A program made the position numbers and the translations under genes. DNA of 36,136 nt from assembly GCA_023485445.1 (NCBI GenBank), contig JAMCZT010000036.1:1-36136 (forward strand). The letters run 5' to 3'. The DNA comes from Patescibacteria group bacterium. GTDB lineage: Bacteria > Patescibacteriota > Microgenomatia > Woykebacterales > 2-01-FULL-43-14. The notes under the pieces are model-generated. The model was not told the DNA's origin. It did no database searches and saw only the letters and a program-made list of their open reading frames with translations. Each line of letters begins with the position of its first letter. The stretch's first letter is position 1. Positions 27,933 through 36,007 of the stretch are shown one piece after another.

Positions 27933-29777
27933 TTGAATCAACTGCACCATCAGAACCATCAAGGCGAGCAAAGCCCTGAACTTCTGGCGCATTTTCCTTG
28001 GGAACAGTATCCAAACATTCATCCCAATCAAATGCAAGGCCTTGAAGTCATCGCTCGCCATCAGGATGAAGGGCAACCGATCATCCTGGAACTTCCGACC
28101 GGCAGCGGAAAGACAGCTATTGGTTACACTGTGCTAAAACGAGCCGCTGACTTAGGAAAGAAACCGCTCTTTTACATTGTCCCAACGAAAACTTTGGTTG
28201 ATCAGGTGAAGTCGCTTCACCCAGAAGTCACTGTTGTCTATGGACGCAACGAGTACCTGTGCTCCTATTTCCCGGATAAGGAATTCACCGCGGAGGAAAT
28301 TCCTTGCATGATGCTCTCCGATTGCCCTCACCGGGTGGACCAGGAAACGGGCCAGACGAAAGTTCCGGGGGAAACACCTTGTCCGTATCTATGGGCAAAG
28401 TACCAGGCGAAACATGCCGAAATCGTCGTTTGCACTATGGCTTTTTACCTTTACACCCAGCTTTACACTCGAGAATGGGATGAACCAGCGGTGCTGATAA
28501 TCGATGAGGCTCATCGGATCGCTCAGGTAGTACGTAACGCTCTAAGCTTCGAAATCACCGATGCACACATCCGAACGGCCATCAAGCTGCTTCAAGGTGT
28601 GGATCTGGACGAGGCTTTAGGCTTGCAAAAGTTCTTGGATACCATGATCAAAATTGCCCGAAGCAAACCTTCTAAACGCCCGACTCTTTTGGAAGACGAA
28701 GAAATCCAGGAGCTGATGTCAACCCTTCTCCAAATTGATCTAAGAAGTCTAAAGTACAAAATTGGCGAGGCGGTTGAACGAGGATTAATCGACACAAACG
28801 AAAACATGGAAACTCTTCGGCGTTTGGAGAAAGGCGTTTACGAACTCGGTCGATACTTGAAGGCCTTCGAATACTCTCTTTCGACTGATCGACGGCAAGC
28901 CCTAAACTACACCTACGGATTCTATAATGAAGAACTCGACGAAGGAAAGAGAGTTCAACACAAACTGGTTATCAAAGCCTACTACGTTGGGCCGCTCATC
29001 AGAAAACTTTTGCCTTCTAGTGGATTAACCGTAGCCTACTCAGCGACGATCAGTAACGCGGAGATTTTCGGGTTTGAAACGGGAATCAAAGGAAAGTTCT
29101 ACAGCTTTCCTTCCGATTTTCCAGTGGCAAATGCCCGAATTCTGATCCCGAAGGACACGCCTGATCTATCAGTGAAAAATCGAGGTAAGGGAGAACCGGA
29201 AGGATCGCTTCGCCAAATGGCGACCTCGTGTAAACAACTGGCTGAAAAAGGTATCAGAAGTTTGGTGGTGGTTGTTTCTGATGCTGAACGCGCGATGTTC
29301 TTGAACCTGTGTGCTAAGAAGGGGATAAGAGCAATTAGTTATGGAAACGGCGTTCCACCCAAAAAGGCGGCGATGAAGTTCAAAGACGGGGAAGGAGATG
29401 TTCTGGTTGGAACGGTAGCAAATTATGGCGAAGGAATCGATCTTCCCCGAAGCCTAGCGCCGGTGATCTTTTTCCTTCGGCCGTCCTACCCCTCGCCTTA
29501 CGATCCGGGGACGCTTTTTGAAGAAAAACGTTTCCGAAATCAGCGCTGGTCAGTCTGGTTGTGGCGGGCCATGATGGATGCCCTTCAAGTTAGAGGCCGA
29601 AACATTCGAAGTGCCGAAGACGTTGGAGTCACTATTTTTGTCTCTCAACAGTTTCGACGATTCGTCTTTGCGTCGTTGCCGAAGTGGTTGGAAGAGGCTT
29701 ATCGTTCAGATCTGACCCTCAAAGAATGCATTTCAGAGGCGGTAAGAGTAATCCAAGGGAAAGAGGTGGTTTCGTAG
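27933..29777 (+). CDS. XPD/DinG-family SF2 DNA helicase
   Basis: LELPTGSGKTAIGYTVLKRA (motif I), VLIIDEAHR (DEAH), Cys-rich candidate Fe-S region between them, VGTVANYGEGIDLPRSLAPVIFFLRPSYPSP. Confidence 0.9.
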   Translation: MNQLHHQNHQGEQSPELLAHFPWEQYPNIHPNQMQGLEVIARHQDEGQPIILELPTGSGKTAIGYTVLKRAADLGKKPLFYIVPTKTLVDQVKSLHPEVTVVYGRNEYLCSYFPDKEFTAEEIPCMMLSDCPHRVDQETGQTKVPGETPCPYLWAKYQAKHAEIVVCTMAFYLYTQLYTREWDEPAVLIIDEAHRIAQVVRNALSFEITDAHIRTAIKLLQGVDLDEALGLQKFLDTMIKIARSKPSKRPTLLEDEEIQELMSTLLQIDLRSLKYKIGEAVERGLIDTNENMETLRRLEKGVYELGRYLKAFEYSLSTDRRQALNYTYGFYNEELDEGKRVQHKLVIKAYYVGPLIRKLLPSSGLTVAYSATISNAEIFGFETGIKGKFYSFPSDFPVANARILIPKDTPDLSVKNRGKGEPEGSLRQMATSCKQLAEKGIRSLVVVVSDAERAMFLNLCAKKGIRAISYGNGVPPKKAAMKFKDGEGDVLVGTVANYGEGIDLPRSLAPVIFFLRPSYPSPYDPGTLFEEKRFRNQRWSVWLWRAMMDALQVRGRNIRSAEDVGVTIFVSQQFRRFVFASLPKWLEEAYRSDLTLKECISEAVRVIQGKEVVS

Positions 29778-29795
29778 GAAAAGAAAGCTTTTATG

Positions 29796-30125
29796 CTGTG
29801 TTGTCTTGTGCAGCTCTGTTAAGTCAGGTCTCGTCTTGTCCTGTTTTGACGAAACCTTGGGAGGAGTTTCTTGGAAAAGACTCTCCTCCTCCACTTAAAT
29901 CTTGCTTAATATTGTCTAGTACAGTTGGGTCTAGTAGAGTCTCGTCTCGTTTCGTGCTGTTATGGAAAGAAGGAGTTGAAATATCCATCCTCCTTCTACG
30001 TTTCTGTCCAAATATTGTTTCGTAATGTTCCGTGTGGTTAGGTGAAGTTTCGTGCAGTAAAGTTCGGTGTCGTCCTGCCTTTGGCGGAAATTCTTTCAAT
30101 AGATTGAGTTTCCGCTATTTTTTTG
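29796..30125 (+). repeat. Array B: three NNNGT pentamer tracts (10, 10 and 12 units) separated by hairpins, ending in a terminator
   Basis: Tracts 29796-29845, 29912-29961, 30015-30074; hairpins at 29861-29890, 29969-29998, 30084-30116 + T-run. Confidence 0.93.
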
Positions 30126-30168
30126 TTTATAAATACCCAGACGAACAGTCTCTGTAATTATAAGGGTA

Positions 30169-30200
30169 TTGACAGGCTATGATTGAATATGCTAGATTAG
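30169..30200 (+). promoter_or_regulatory. probable promoter of the T4SS-like operon
   Basis: TTGACA at 30169 with tatgctagat -10 region. Confidence 0.55.
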
Positions 30201-30211
30201 GTCTTAAGATG

Positions 30212-30238
30212 AAGGCTGCCTATATGGCAGCTATTTTT
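30212..30238 (+). terminator. attenuator-like hairpin at the start of the T4SS leader
   Basis: ggctgcc-tata-tggcagc-tattttt within tens of nt of the predicted TSS. Confidence 0.6.
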
Positions 30239-30409
30239 GTGGTCTTTTTTGAAGTCACAAGGCGGAATCTAATGAGAGTTAAGTTACCAATTCTCATATC
30301 CCGCCTGCCCGCCAAAGCTTTAGCCTCTCTAAAGCGGGATATTTCTCCCTCAATTTTCAACTTAATCTTTAATCATGATTTAATCTTTTTCTTGAAAGGA
30401 GGTGAAATC

Positions 30410-30733
30410 ATGAAAAAAGCCATTGTTATTAACGGACTTATTTTGACGGCCTTAATCTTTGCGTCTCCCGTTTTTGCTGATGATCCGGATGTTTCCAAAA
30501 TCCAAAGCTTTATCCAAAGTATTATCCAAGTTTTGGTTACTTTAGCCGGCTTAGTCTCAGCCGGTTTTTTTGTATGGGGAGGTTTTGGCTACGTCACCAG
30601 TTCCGGCAACCCTGAATCCTTGGAGCGATCAAAGCGCACGATTCTTTATTCTGGATTGGGACTAGCGATCATTCTGGGGGCGTTTGTCTTAAGCAACATT
30701 GTGACGCAGCTAGCAACTTCTGCCTTCAAGTAA
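30410..30733 (+). CDS. T4SS pilin-like protein (VirB2/TrbC-like)
   Basis: AAAGGAGGTGAAATC-ATG; signal peptide then two TM helices; GGFGYVTSSGNPESLERSKRTILYSGLGL. Confidence 0.8.
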   Translation: MKKAIVINGLILTALIFASPVFADDPDVSKIQSFIQSIIQVLVTLAGLVSAGFFVWGGFGYVTSSGNPESLERSKRTILYSGLGLAIILGAFVLSNIVTQLATSAFK

Positions 30734-30747
30734 AAAGGTAGGGCAAT

Positions 30748-32013
30748 ATGAAAATTATTTTTAGCCTGATTTGTTTCTTTGGGCTAATGGTCATATTTTC
30801 CTGCCCGGCAAATGCGGCTTCGGGGGATATCAAAAGTTACGCAACCGAGACGCTAAGCCTTATCGTTCTTATTTCTTCTTTAGCCTCCGTTCTATTTCTT
30901 ATCCGCGGCGGTTACCTTTACGTTACTTCGGCCGGCAATCCAGAAGCGATCGCCTCTGCCAAGAAAACCATTCGCAACGCTCTTTTAGGTTTGGCGTTGG
31001 TGTTAGCGGCGACCGTTATTCAATCGATCTTTAGCAACGCTCTAAATACTTCTTCTACCGCTACCCCAACCAATCAATTTTCGTTATCCCCCATTCAGCC
31101 GGCTGACACAACAGGTGGACTAACGAAAGTTTTAATCGACGCAATTGCCGGTTTCTTGCAAAACATTATTGAAAGCGCCACTAAACCGTTAGTCGACGGA
31201 GTAATTGGCTTTCTAACCACTACTCCGAGCGTTGCTTCCAATTCGGTTATCTTTAACTTCTGGTTAGTGACTTTAGGCATCGCCGATTCTTTATTTGTTC
31301 TGGTGCTGGCCTTGCTTGGCTTGCAATTAATGAGCGCCGATACTTTTGGTTTTCAAGAACTGGAGTTTAAACAAATTCTTCCGCGTGTTGGGCTAGCCTT
31401 CCTGGGAGCCAATATTTCTATCTTTTTAATCGACCGGATCATTTCTTTGAATAACGCTTTGATTAAAACAGTACTGGATGCAACCGGCGGGATAGAAAAA
31501 GCCTGGGTGTTAAATGCTTTTGATCCAACTTCCTTAGCTTCCGGGGCAACCTCTTTGATAACTTTGGTCTTTATGATTCTTTTTGTCATTCTGGTCATCG
31601 TCTTAATGTTGTTTTATATCAGTCGAATGATTTTGATTGCTTTAGGAGCGGCCTTATCGCCGCTTCTTTTTTTAATCTGGGCCATTCCTAAAACGGCTGA
31701 TCTTGCGGAAATTGCCGTTCGTGGTTACTTAGTCACTATTTTTAGCATCTTTATCCACGTGGTCATTATTCAACTCGCGTCAGCCTTTTTAACCATTCCC
31801 GGCCAGTCGGGAACTAATTCCGTGATTTCCATATTAGTTAGCATTGGTTTGTTCTTTACCTTATTGAAAACTCCGTCTTTGATGATGCAAATGGTTTTCT
31901 ATACTTCAAAGAATGGGGCAGTGAAAAAGATCGGCGGGCAAATCTTAAACGTGATTGGCGGAGGAAGCCAAGCAGGAAGTAAAGAAGCAGTTGTCAGGGA
32001 GGCGAAAGGATAA
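30748..32013 (+). CDS. VirB6/TrbL-like membrane protein with N-terminal pilin-like domain
   Basis: N-terminus GGYLYVTSAGNPEAIASAKKTIRNALLGLALVL resembles the upstream pilin; C-terminal multi-TM TrbL-like region. Confidence 0.75.
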   Translation: MKIIFSLICFFGLMVIFSCPANAASGDIKSYATETLSLIVLISSLASVLFLIRGGYLYVTSAGNPEAIASAKKTIRNALLGLALVLAATVIQSIFSNALNTSSTATPTNQFSLSPIQPADTTGGLTKVLIDAIAGFLQNIIESATKPLVDGVIGFLTTTPSVASNSVIFNFWLVTLGIADSLFVLVLALLGLQLMSADTFGFQELEFKQILPRVGLAFLGANISIFLIDRIISLNNALIKTVLDATGGIEKAWVLNAFDPTSLASGATSLITLVFMILFVILVIVLMLFYISRMILIALGAALSPLLFLIWAIPKTADLAEIAVRGYLVTIFSIFIHVVIIQLASAFLTIPGQSGTNSVISILVSIGLFFTLLKTPSLMMQMVFYTSKNGAVKKIGGQILNVIGGGSQAGSKEAVVREAKG

Positions 32014-32016
32014 CTT

Positions 32017-32535
32017 ATGAAAACAACGATCATTCCAGCCCAAATTACTACCGTTGAAGATAAAATTGCCGGGAATTTAAATTCCACTCAACTGATGCTT
32101 CTTATGATCTTTCTTTTTTCTTCGGCGATTATTTATCTAGTTCTTCCGCCTCGCTCGGGTGTGGTTCTTTACAAGATTATTCTAAGCGGTTTCTTTTTCT
32201 TAGTTTGCGTTACCTTAGCTATTAGAATCAAAGGAAAGATTGTTCTAGAGTGGTTGAAAGTAACAGGGGTCTATAACTTGCGGCCAAAATACTATCTCTT
32301 TAACAAAAACGATCTTTATTTAAGAGAGGTAGAAAATCAGTCGGTGGATTTAAAAATTGCATCATCTAAAAATCAGGCTGAAGAGATAAAAGATTTTGAG
32401 GCAAAAGAAACGGTAATTGATCAAGGTAATTTAATGGCGATTGAAAAGTTAATTTCGGGAAGAAAGTATAAACTGGCGTTTATTCCTAGTACCAAAGGAG
32501 GTTTAAATGTGGTTGTTAACCAAATCAAAAGATAA
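32017..32535 (+). CDS. PrgI-like/VirB3-like T4SS protein
   Basis: Position before VirB4; N-terminal two-TM layout (IPAQITTVEDKIAGNLNSTQ). Confidence 0.65.
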   Translation: MKTTIIPAQITTVEDKIAGNLNSTQLMLLMIFLFSSAIIYLVLPPRSGVVLYKIILSGFFFLVCVTLAIRIKGKIVLEWLKVTGVYNLRPKYYLFNKNDLYLREVENQSVDLKIASSKNQAEEIKDFEAKETVIDQGNLMAIEKLISGRKYKLAFIPSTKGGLNVVVNQIKR

Positions 32536-33127
32536 AGTTAGTTCTCGAGGCCAGATTAGAATCAAAGAAGTTAAAGACGGGATTTTAATCTTGCCGGATA
32601 ACAGATACCGAATCGCGATTGAAACTTCCTCGGTTAATTTTGAATTGAAAAGCGATTCCGAACAGGACGTTTTAATAGAGAGCTTTCAAAGTTTCTTAAA
32701 CTCGCTCCCCTGCCCGATCCAAGTCTTGATTCGGGTACGGGAAGTAGATATTGAGAGGTATTTGGAACAGATGTCGAAAGCCGAAGATTCCGAAACAGAA
32801 AAGGTGTATAAAGCTCAAGTTAAGAATTACTGCGCTTTTATTAAGAATTTAGTCTCCGGCAGCAAAATTTTATCGCGAAGGTTCTATTTAATTGTTTCTT
32901 ACGATCACTTTGAAAAGCAAAATGATTTTGAACTCATTAAAGAACAACTCCGTCTTCGCCAGGACTTAATCGTGAAAGGTTTAGAAAACTTAGGCATGAA
33001 AGCTAAAGTGCTAGACAGCCTGGAAATCTTGGAGCTTTTCTACAGTTTCTACAACCCGAATCGTTCAAAAATTCAAGAACTCAAAAGCCAAGCATACGTT
33101 AGTTTGATGGAATCAGTTGGAGGTTAA
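32507..33127 (+). CDS. VirB4/TraC N-terminal domain-like protein
   Basis: Overlaps flanking T4SS genes; FQSFLNSLPCPIQVLIRVREVDIERYLEQM. Confidence 0.7.
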   Translation: MWLLTKSKDKVSSRGQIRIKEVKDGILILPDNRYRIAIETSSVNFELKSDSEQDVLIESFQSFLNSLPCPIQVLIRVREVDIERYLEQMSKAEDSETEKVYKAQVKNYCAFIKNLVSGSKILSRRFYLIVSYDHFEKQNDFELIKEQLRLRQDLIVKGLENLGMKAKVLDSLEILELFYSFYNPNRSKIQELKSQAYVSLMESVGG

Positions 33128-34877
33128 GATGTTTTTAATTAAGCACGGTAAGAAAAGATCCGAGCAAAAATTAGCTCAGTTCTATTTCGGGCAACAAGAC
33201 AGCGTTGATTTAATTTCCTATTCTGGTTTGGAAGAGTTTCCGACTTACCTTAGGTTAGAAGATAAATTTATCCGCACCATATTTATTTCTGGTTATCCTT
33301 ACGTGGCAACAACGGGTTGGTTAAACATGTTTATTAACTTTAATCACAACATTGATATTTCCTACCACATTGAAACAATTGATCCATTTCTGGCTCTGCC
33401 AAAACTAAATCGCAAAATTACAGAATTGGAATCAACCAGACGGGCAATGCAGCGCTCCGGTAAAATAGTTGGTTCCGAATTAACTGATCCCTTGGAGTCA
33501 GCAATTGATTTGAAGAACAAAATCCAGCGGGGCCAAGAAAAGCTTTTCCAGATTTCCATTTACGCCACTATTACCGCCGATACATTATCGGATTTAAACA
33601 AAATTACGGCCAGTTTAGAAGCAGTTCTTTCCACTAAGCTATTTTATTCTAAAACCGCCACCTTGCAGCAACTAGAAGCTTTGCAGTCAGTTTTGCCTCG
33701 TGGAGAGAACATTTTAAATCAAAAAAGAAATTTAGATAGCTCTTCCGCTGCATTGACTTTTCCTTTCGTTTCTTCCGAATTGGTTCAGGAGTCAGGCATA
33801 CTTTATGGAATCAATAAATCAAATAACTCGTTAGTTATTTTAGATCGATTTTCTTTAACCAACGCTAACAGCATTCTTTTTGCTCAATCGGGAGCCGGGA
33901 AAAGCTATACCGCCAAGGTTGAAATACTTCGGCAACTGATGCAGAGCACCAAAGTGATCGTGATCGATCCGGAAAGAGAATATCAGCAACTCTCCGAATC
34001 AGTATCGGGAACTTACATTAAAGTTTCCGCCAAGTCTAAAGAAAAGATTAATCCTTTTGATTTAACTTTGAACTCGCACGGGCAGGAAAGCTTATCGGAT
34101 CATATTCAGGATTTAACGGAAATTATTTCTTTGATGTTAGAAGCTGGTACCGCCAAAGAAAAGGCCGTGATCGATAAGGCGATCTTTCAAATCTACAAAC
34201 GTTTAGGCTGGAGCCAAGGAAGAAAATCGACCAAAATAAGGGAGTATCCCCTTCTTAAGGATTTCTATAAAACTTTAAGAGAAATGAAACAAAAAGATCT
34301 TTGCTTACGCTTGGAAAAGTATATTAAAGGTTCATTATCTTCCGTCTTTGATTCCCAAACTAACATTAAGCTTGATAACCGCTTAATTATCTTTGACATT
34401 AAAGATTTAAGCGAAAGTTTAAGGCCGGTGATGATGTTGGTGATTGCTAATTTTGTTCATAGCCAAGTGAAAGCCAAGCCTCAAAAAAGAATACTAGTGA
34501 TTGATGAGGGGTGGCTTTTATTGCAGCATCAAGAAAGCGCTCGGTTCATTTCGGGGTTAGTCAGACGGGCTAGAAAGTATTACTTAGGGGTAACGATTAT
34601 TTCCCAGCAGGCCAGCGATTTCTTAAACAATGAATACGGCAAAGCCATTGCTTCCCAATCATCATTGAGAATTTTAATGAAGCAAGACACCACGACTATT
34701 CGAAAAGTGGCGGAAGAATTTAACTTAAGCGAATATGAACAAAAGTTTTTATTAACTTGTAATCGAGGCGAAGCGTTAATTATCGCCGATCAAAACCACG
34801 TGGCCTTAAAGGTGGTGGCTTCGGAAAAAGAGCACCCATTAATCACGACTGACCCGGGAGAAGTTTATTCGAGTTAA
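33126..34877 (+). CDS. virB4: VirB4-family T4SS ATPase
   Basis: LFAQSGAGKSYTAKVEILRQ Walker A; ILVIDEGWLLLQHQESARFISGLVRRARKYYLGVTIISQQ. Confidence 0.93.
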   Translation, partial: KMFLIKHGKKRSEQKLAQFYFGQQDSVDLISYSGLEEFPTYLRLEDKFIRTIFISGYPYVATTGWLNMFINFNHNIDISYHIETIDPFLALPKLNRKITELESTRRAMQRSGKIVGSELTDPLESAIDLKNKIQRGQEKLFQISIYATITADTLSDLNKITASLEAVLSTKLFYSKTATLQQLEALQSVLPRGENILNQKRNLDSSSAALTFPFVSSELVQESGILYGINKSNNSLVILDRFSLTNANSILFAQSGAGKSYTAKVEILRQLMQSTKVIVIDPEREYQQLSESVSGTYIKVSAKSKEKINPFDLTLNSHGQESLSDHIQDLTEIISLMLEAGTAKEKAVIDKAIFQIYKRLGWSQGRKSTKIREYPLLKDFYKTLREMKQKDLCLRLEKYIKGSLSSVFDSQTNIKLDNRLIIFDIKDLSESLRPVMMLVIANFVHSQVKAKPQKRILVIDEGWLLLQHQESARFISGLVRRARKYYLGVTIISQQASDFLNNEYGKAIASQSSLRILMKQDTTTIRKVAEEFNLSEYEQKFLLTCNRGEALIIADQNHVALKVVASEKEHPLITTDPGEVYSS

Positions 34878-34878
34878 T

Positions 34879-35586
34879 ATGGAAGCAATTTTATTAAAAA
34901 ATGCTTTTTTAATTTTTTCTTATCGAAACGAGCTGAAGTATTTGCTTTTTACGTTTGTGGTCATTTTAGCCTTGCCAATTATCGCCGTGATTGTTTTGAC
35001 TCAATCGGGAATTAGCCTAGTCTCGGATGCGCTAGCCCATTACAATCCGCAGACAAAATCAATCGAGCTTTTCTATCCGGATGGGACGAAGTATAATACA
35101 ATCCAAGCGACGACCGTTTGGCCGGTGAAAGGAGTGGTCACTTTAGAGTTTGGCGACTCAGATCTTCCCTATCAAGTTTTTCATTCCGGAATTGATATCG
35201 CCAATCCGGATGGGAAAATTGGCGATGACGTAGTCGCGATTATGCCGGGGAAAGTAATTTACGCTGGCGAAATTTCCTGGGGATTTGGCAAGCACGTTAT
35301 TATCGATCATGGAAACAATATTACCTCAATTTATGGCCATTTAAGCGAAATTGACGTGACTGAAGGACAGGAGGTTGCTATTGGAGAGATAATCGGCAAA
35401 GAAGGTGAAACTGGTTGGGCAACCGGTCCTCATGTCCATCTACAAATTGATGTTTGGGGAATACCAGTTAATCCGAGAACATTTTTAGGAGAGGAGGACC
35501 CTCCAGGAAAAATAAAACTATTAAGTATAATTACTTATCAACTAACTTTATCTCAGCAAACCCAGAATAAATTCCTTGACTTATAA
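34879..35586 (+). CDS. M23 (LytM) peptidase with N-terminal TM helix, full-length copy
   Basis: VTLEFGDSDLPYQVFHSGIDIANPDG..HVIIDHGNNITSIYGHLSEI..GWATGPHVHLQIDVWG. Confidence 0.9.
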   Translation: MEAILLKNAFLIFSYRNELKYLLFTFVVILALPIIAVIVLTQSGISLVSDALAHYNPQTKSIELFYPDGTKYNTIQATTVWPVKGVVTLEFGDSDLPYQVFHSGIDIANPDGKIGDDVVAIMPGKVIYAGEISWGFGKHVIIDHGNNITSIYGHLSEIDVTEGQEVAIGEIIGKEGETGWATGPHVHLQIDVWGIPVNPRTFLGEEDPPGKIKLLSIITYQLTLSQQTQNKFLDL

Positions 35587-36007
35587 ATATTCTGTCAAAT
35601 TTTTTAGGCAAATCCGTTTCTCTTAATGTATCGTCTAAATCGTGATCTGATATAAAGCTTCCCCCTGAAATAACTAACCATATTTCTTCAATATCTTGAT
35701 CCTTATAATCATTAATAGACTTCGTTCTAATACGAGATATTACTTGGTTAATTATCGGCATAGGATTGTATCCAAGACGTTGGTCATAAGGCGCTCTCGA
35801 TAAATTTGGATCAGCCTCTTCAGGTAATATTACCATTGTTTCTTCAATGCCAACTTTTCTGTTTCCATTTAACACACAAATTGCGTCAGGATTTTCCTGT
35901 TTTTCGTCCGAAATTCGTATTAAATTTCCTAAAGCTACGTTATTGAAAGATGAAATAAATGTATCAATGTTTTCTAGTTCATACTTCTTGAACATAATCA
36001 TATCCAA
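35531..36007 (-). CDS. hypothetical protein; convergent with and overlapping the M23 gene end
   Basis: 158-aa ORF opposite to the T4SS operon. Confidence 0.55.
   Translation of the reverse strand: MDMIMFKKYELENIDTFISSFNNVALGNLIRISDEKQENPDAICVLNGNRKVGIEETMVILPEEADPNLSRAPYDQRLGYNPMPIINQVISRIRTKSINDYKDQDIEEIWLVISGGSFISDHDLDDTLRETDLPKKFDRIFISQGIYSGFAEIKLVDK

Noticed and set aside
29684-30099. ORFs 29684..30025 (+) and 29824..30099 (-)
   Set aside because: They overlap array B and the helicase end; their residues reflect NNNGT repeats rather than a protein family.
27481-30125. Classical CRISPR array
   Set aside because: No identical 20-40 nt direct repeats and no recognisable cas1/cas2; the regularity is a 5-nt phase with variable triplets and sequence-variable hairpins.
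27481-30125. Pentanucleotide microsatellite or low-complexity slippage tract
   Set aside because: Three of five positions vary freely between adjacent units, tracts are bounded by paired hairpins, and two arrays share architecture but not triplets.
30179-30409. 5' extension of the pilin ORF from 30179
   Set aside because: Overlaps predicted promoter and leader hairpins; the strong SD and signal-peptide start at 30410 fit better.
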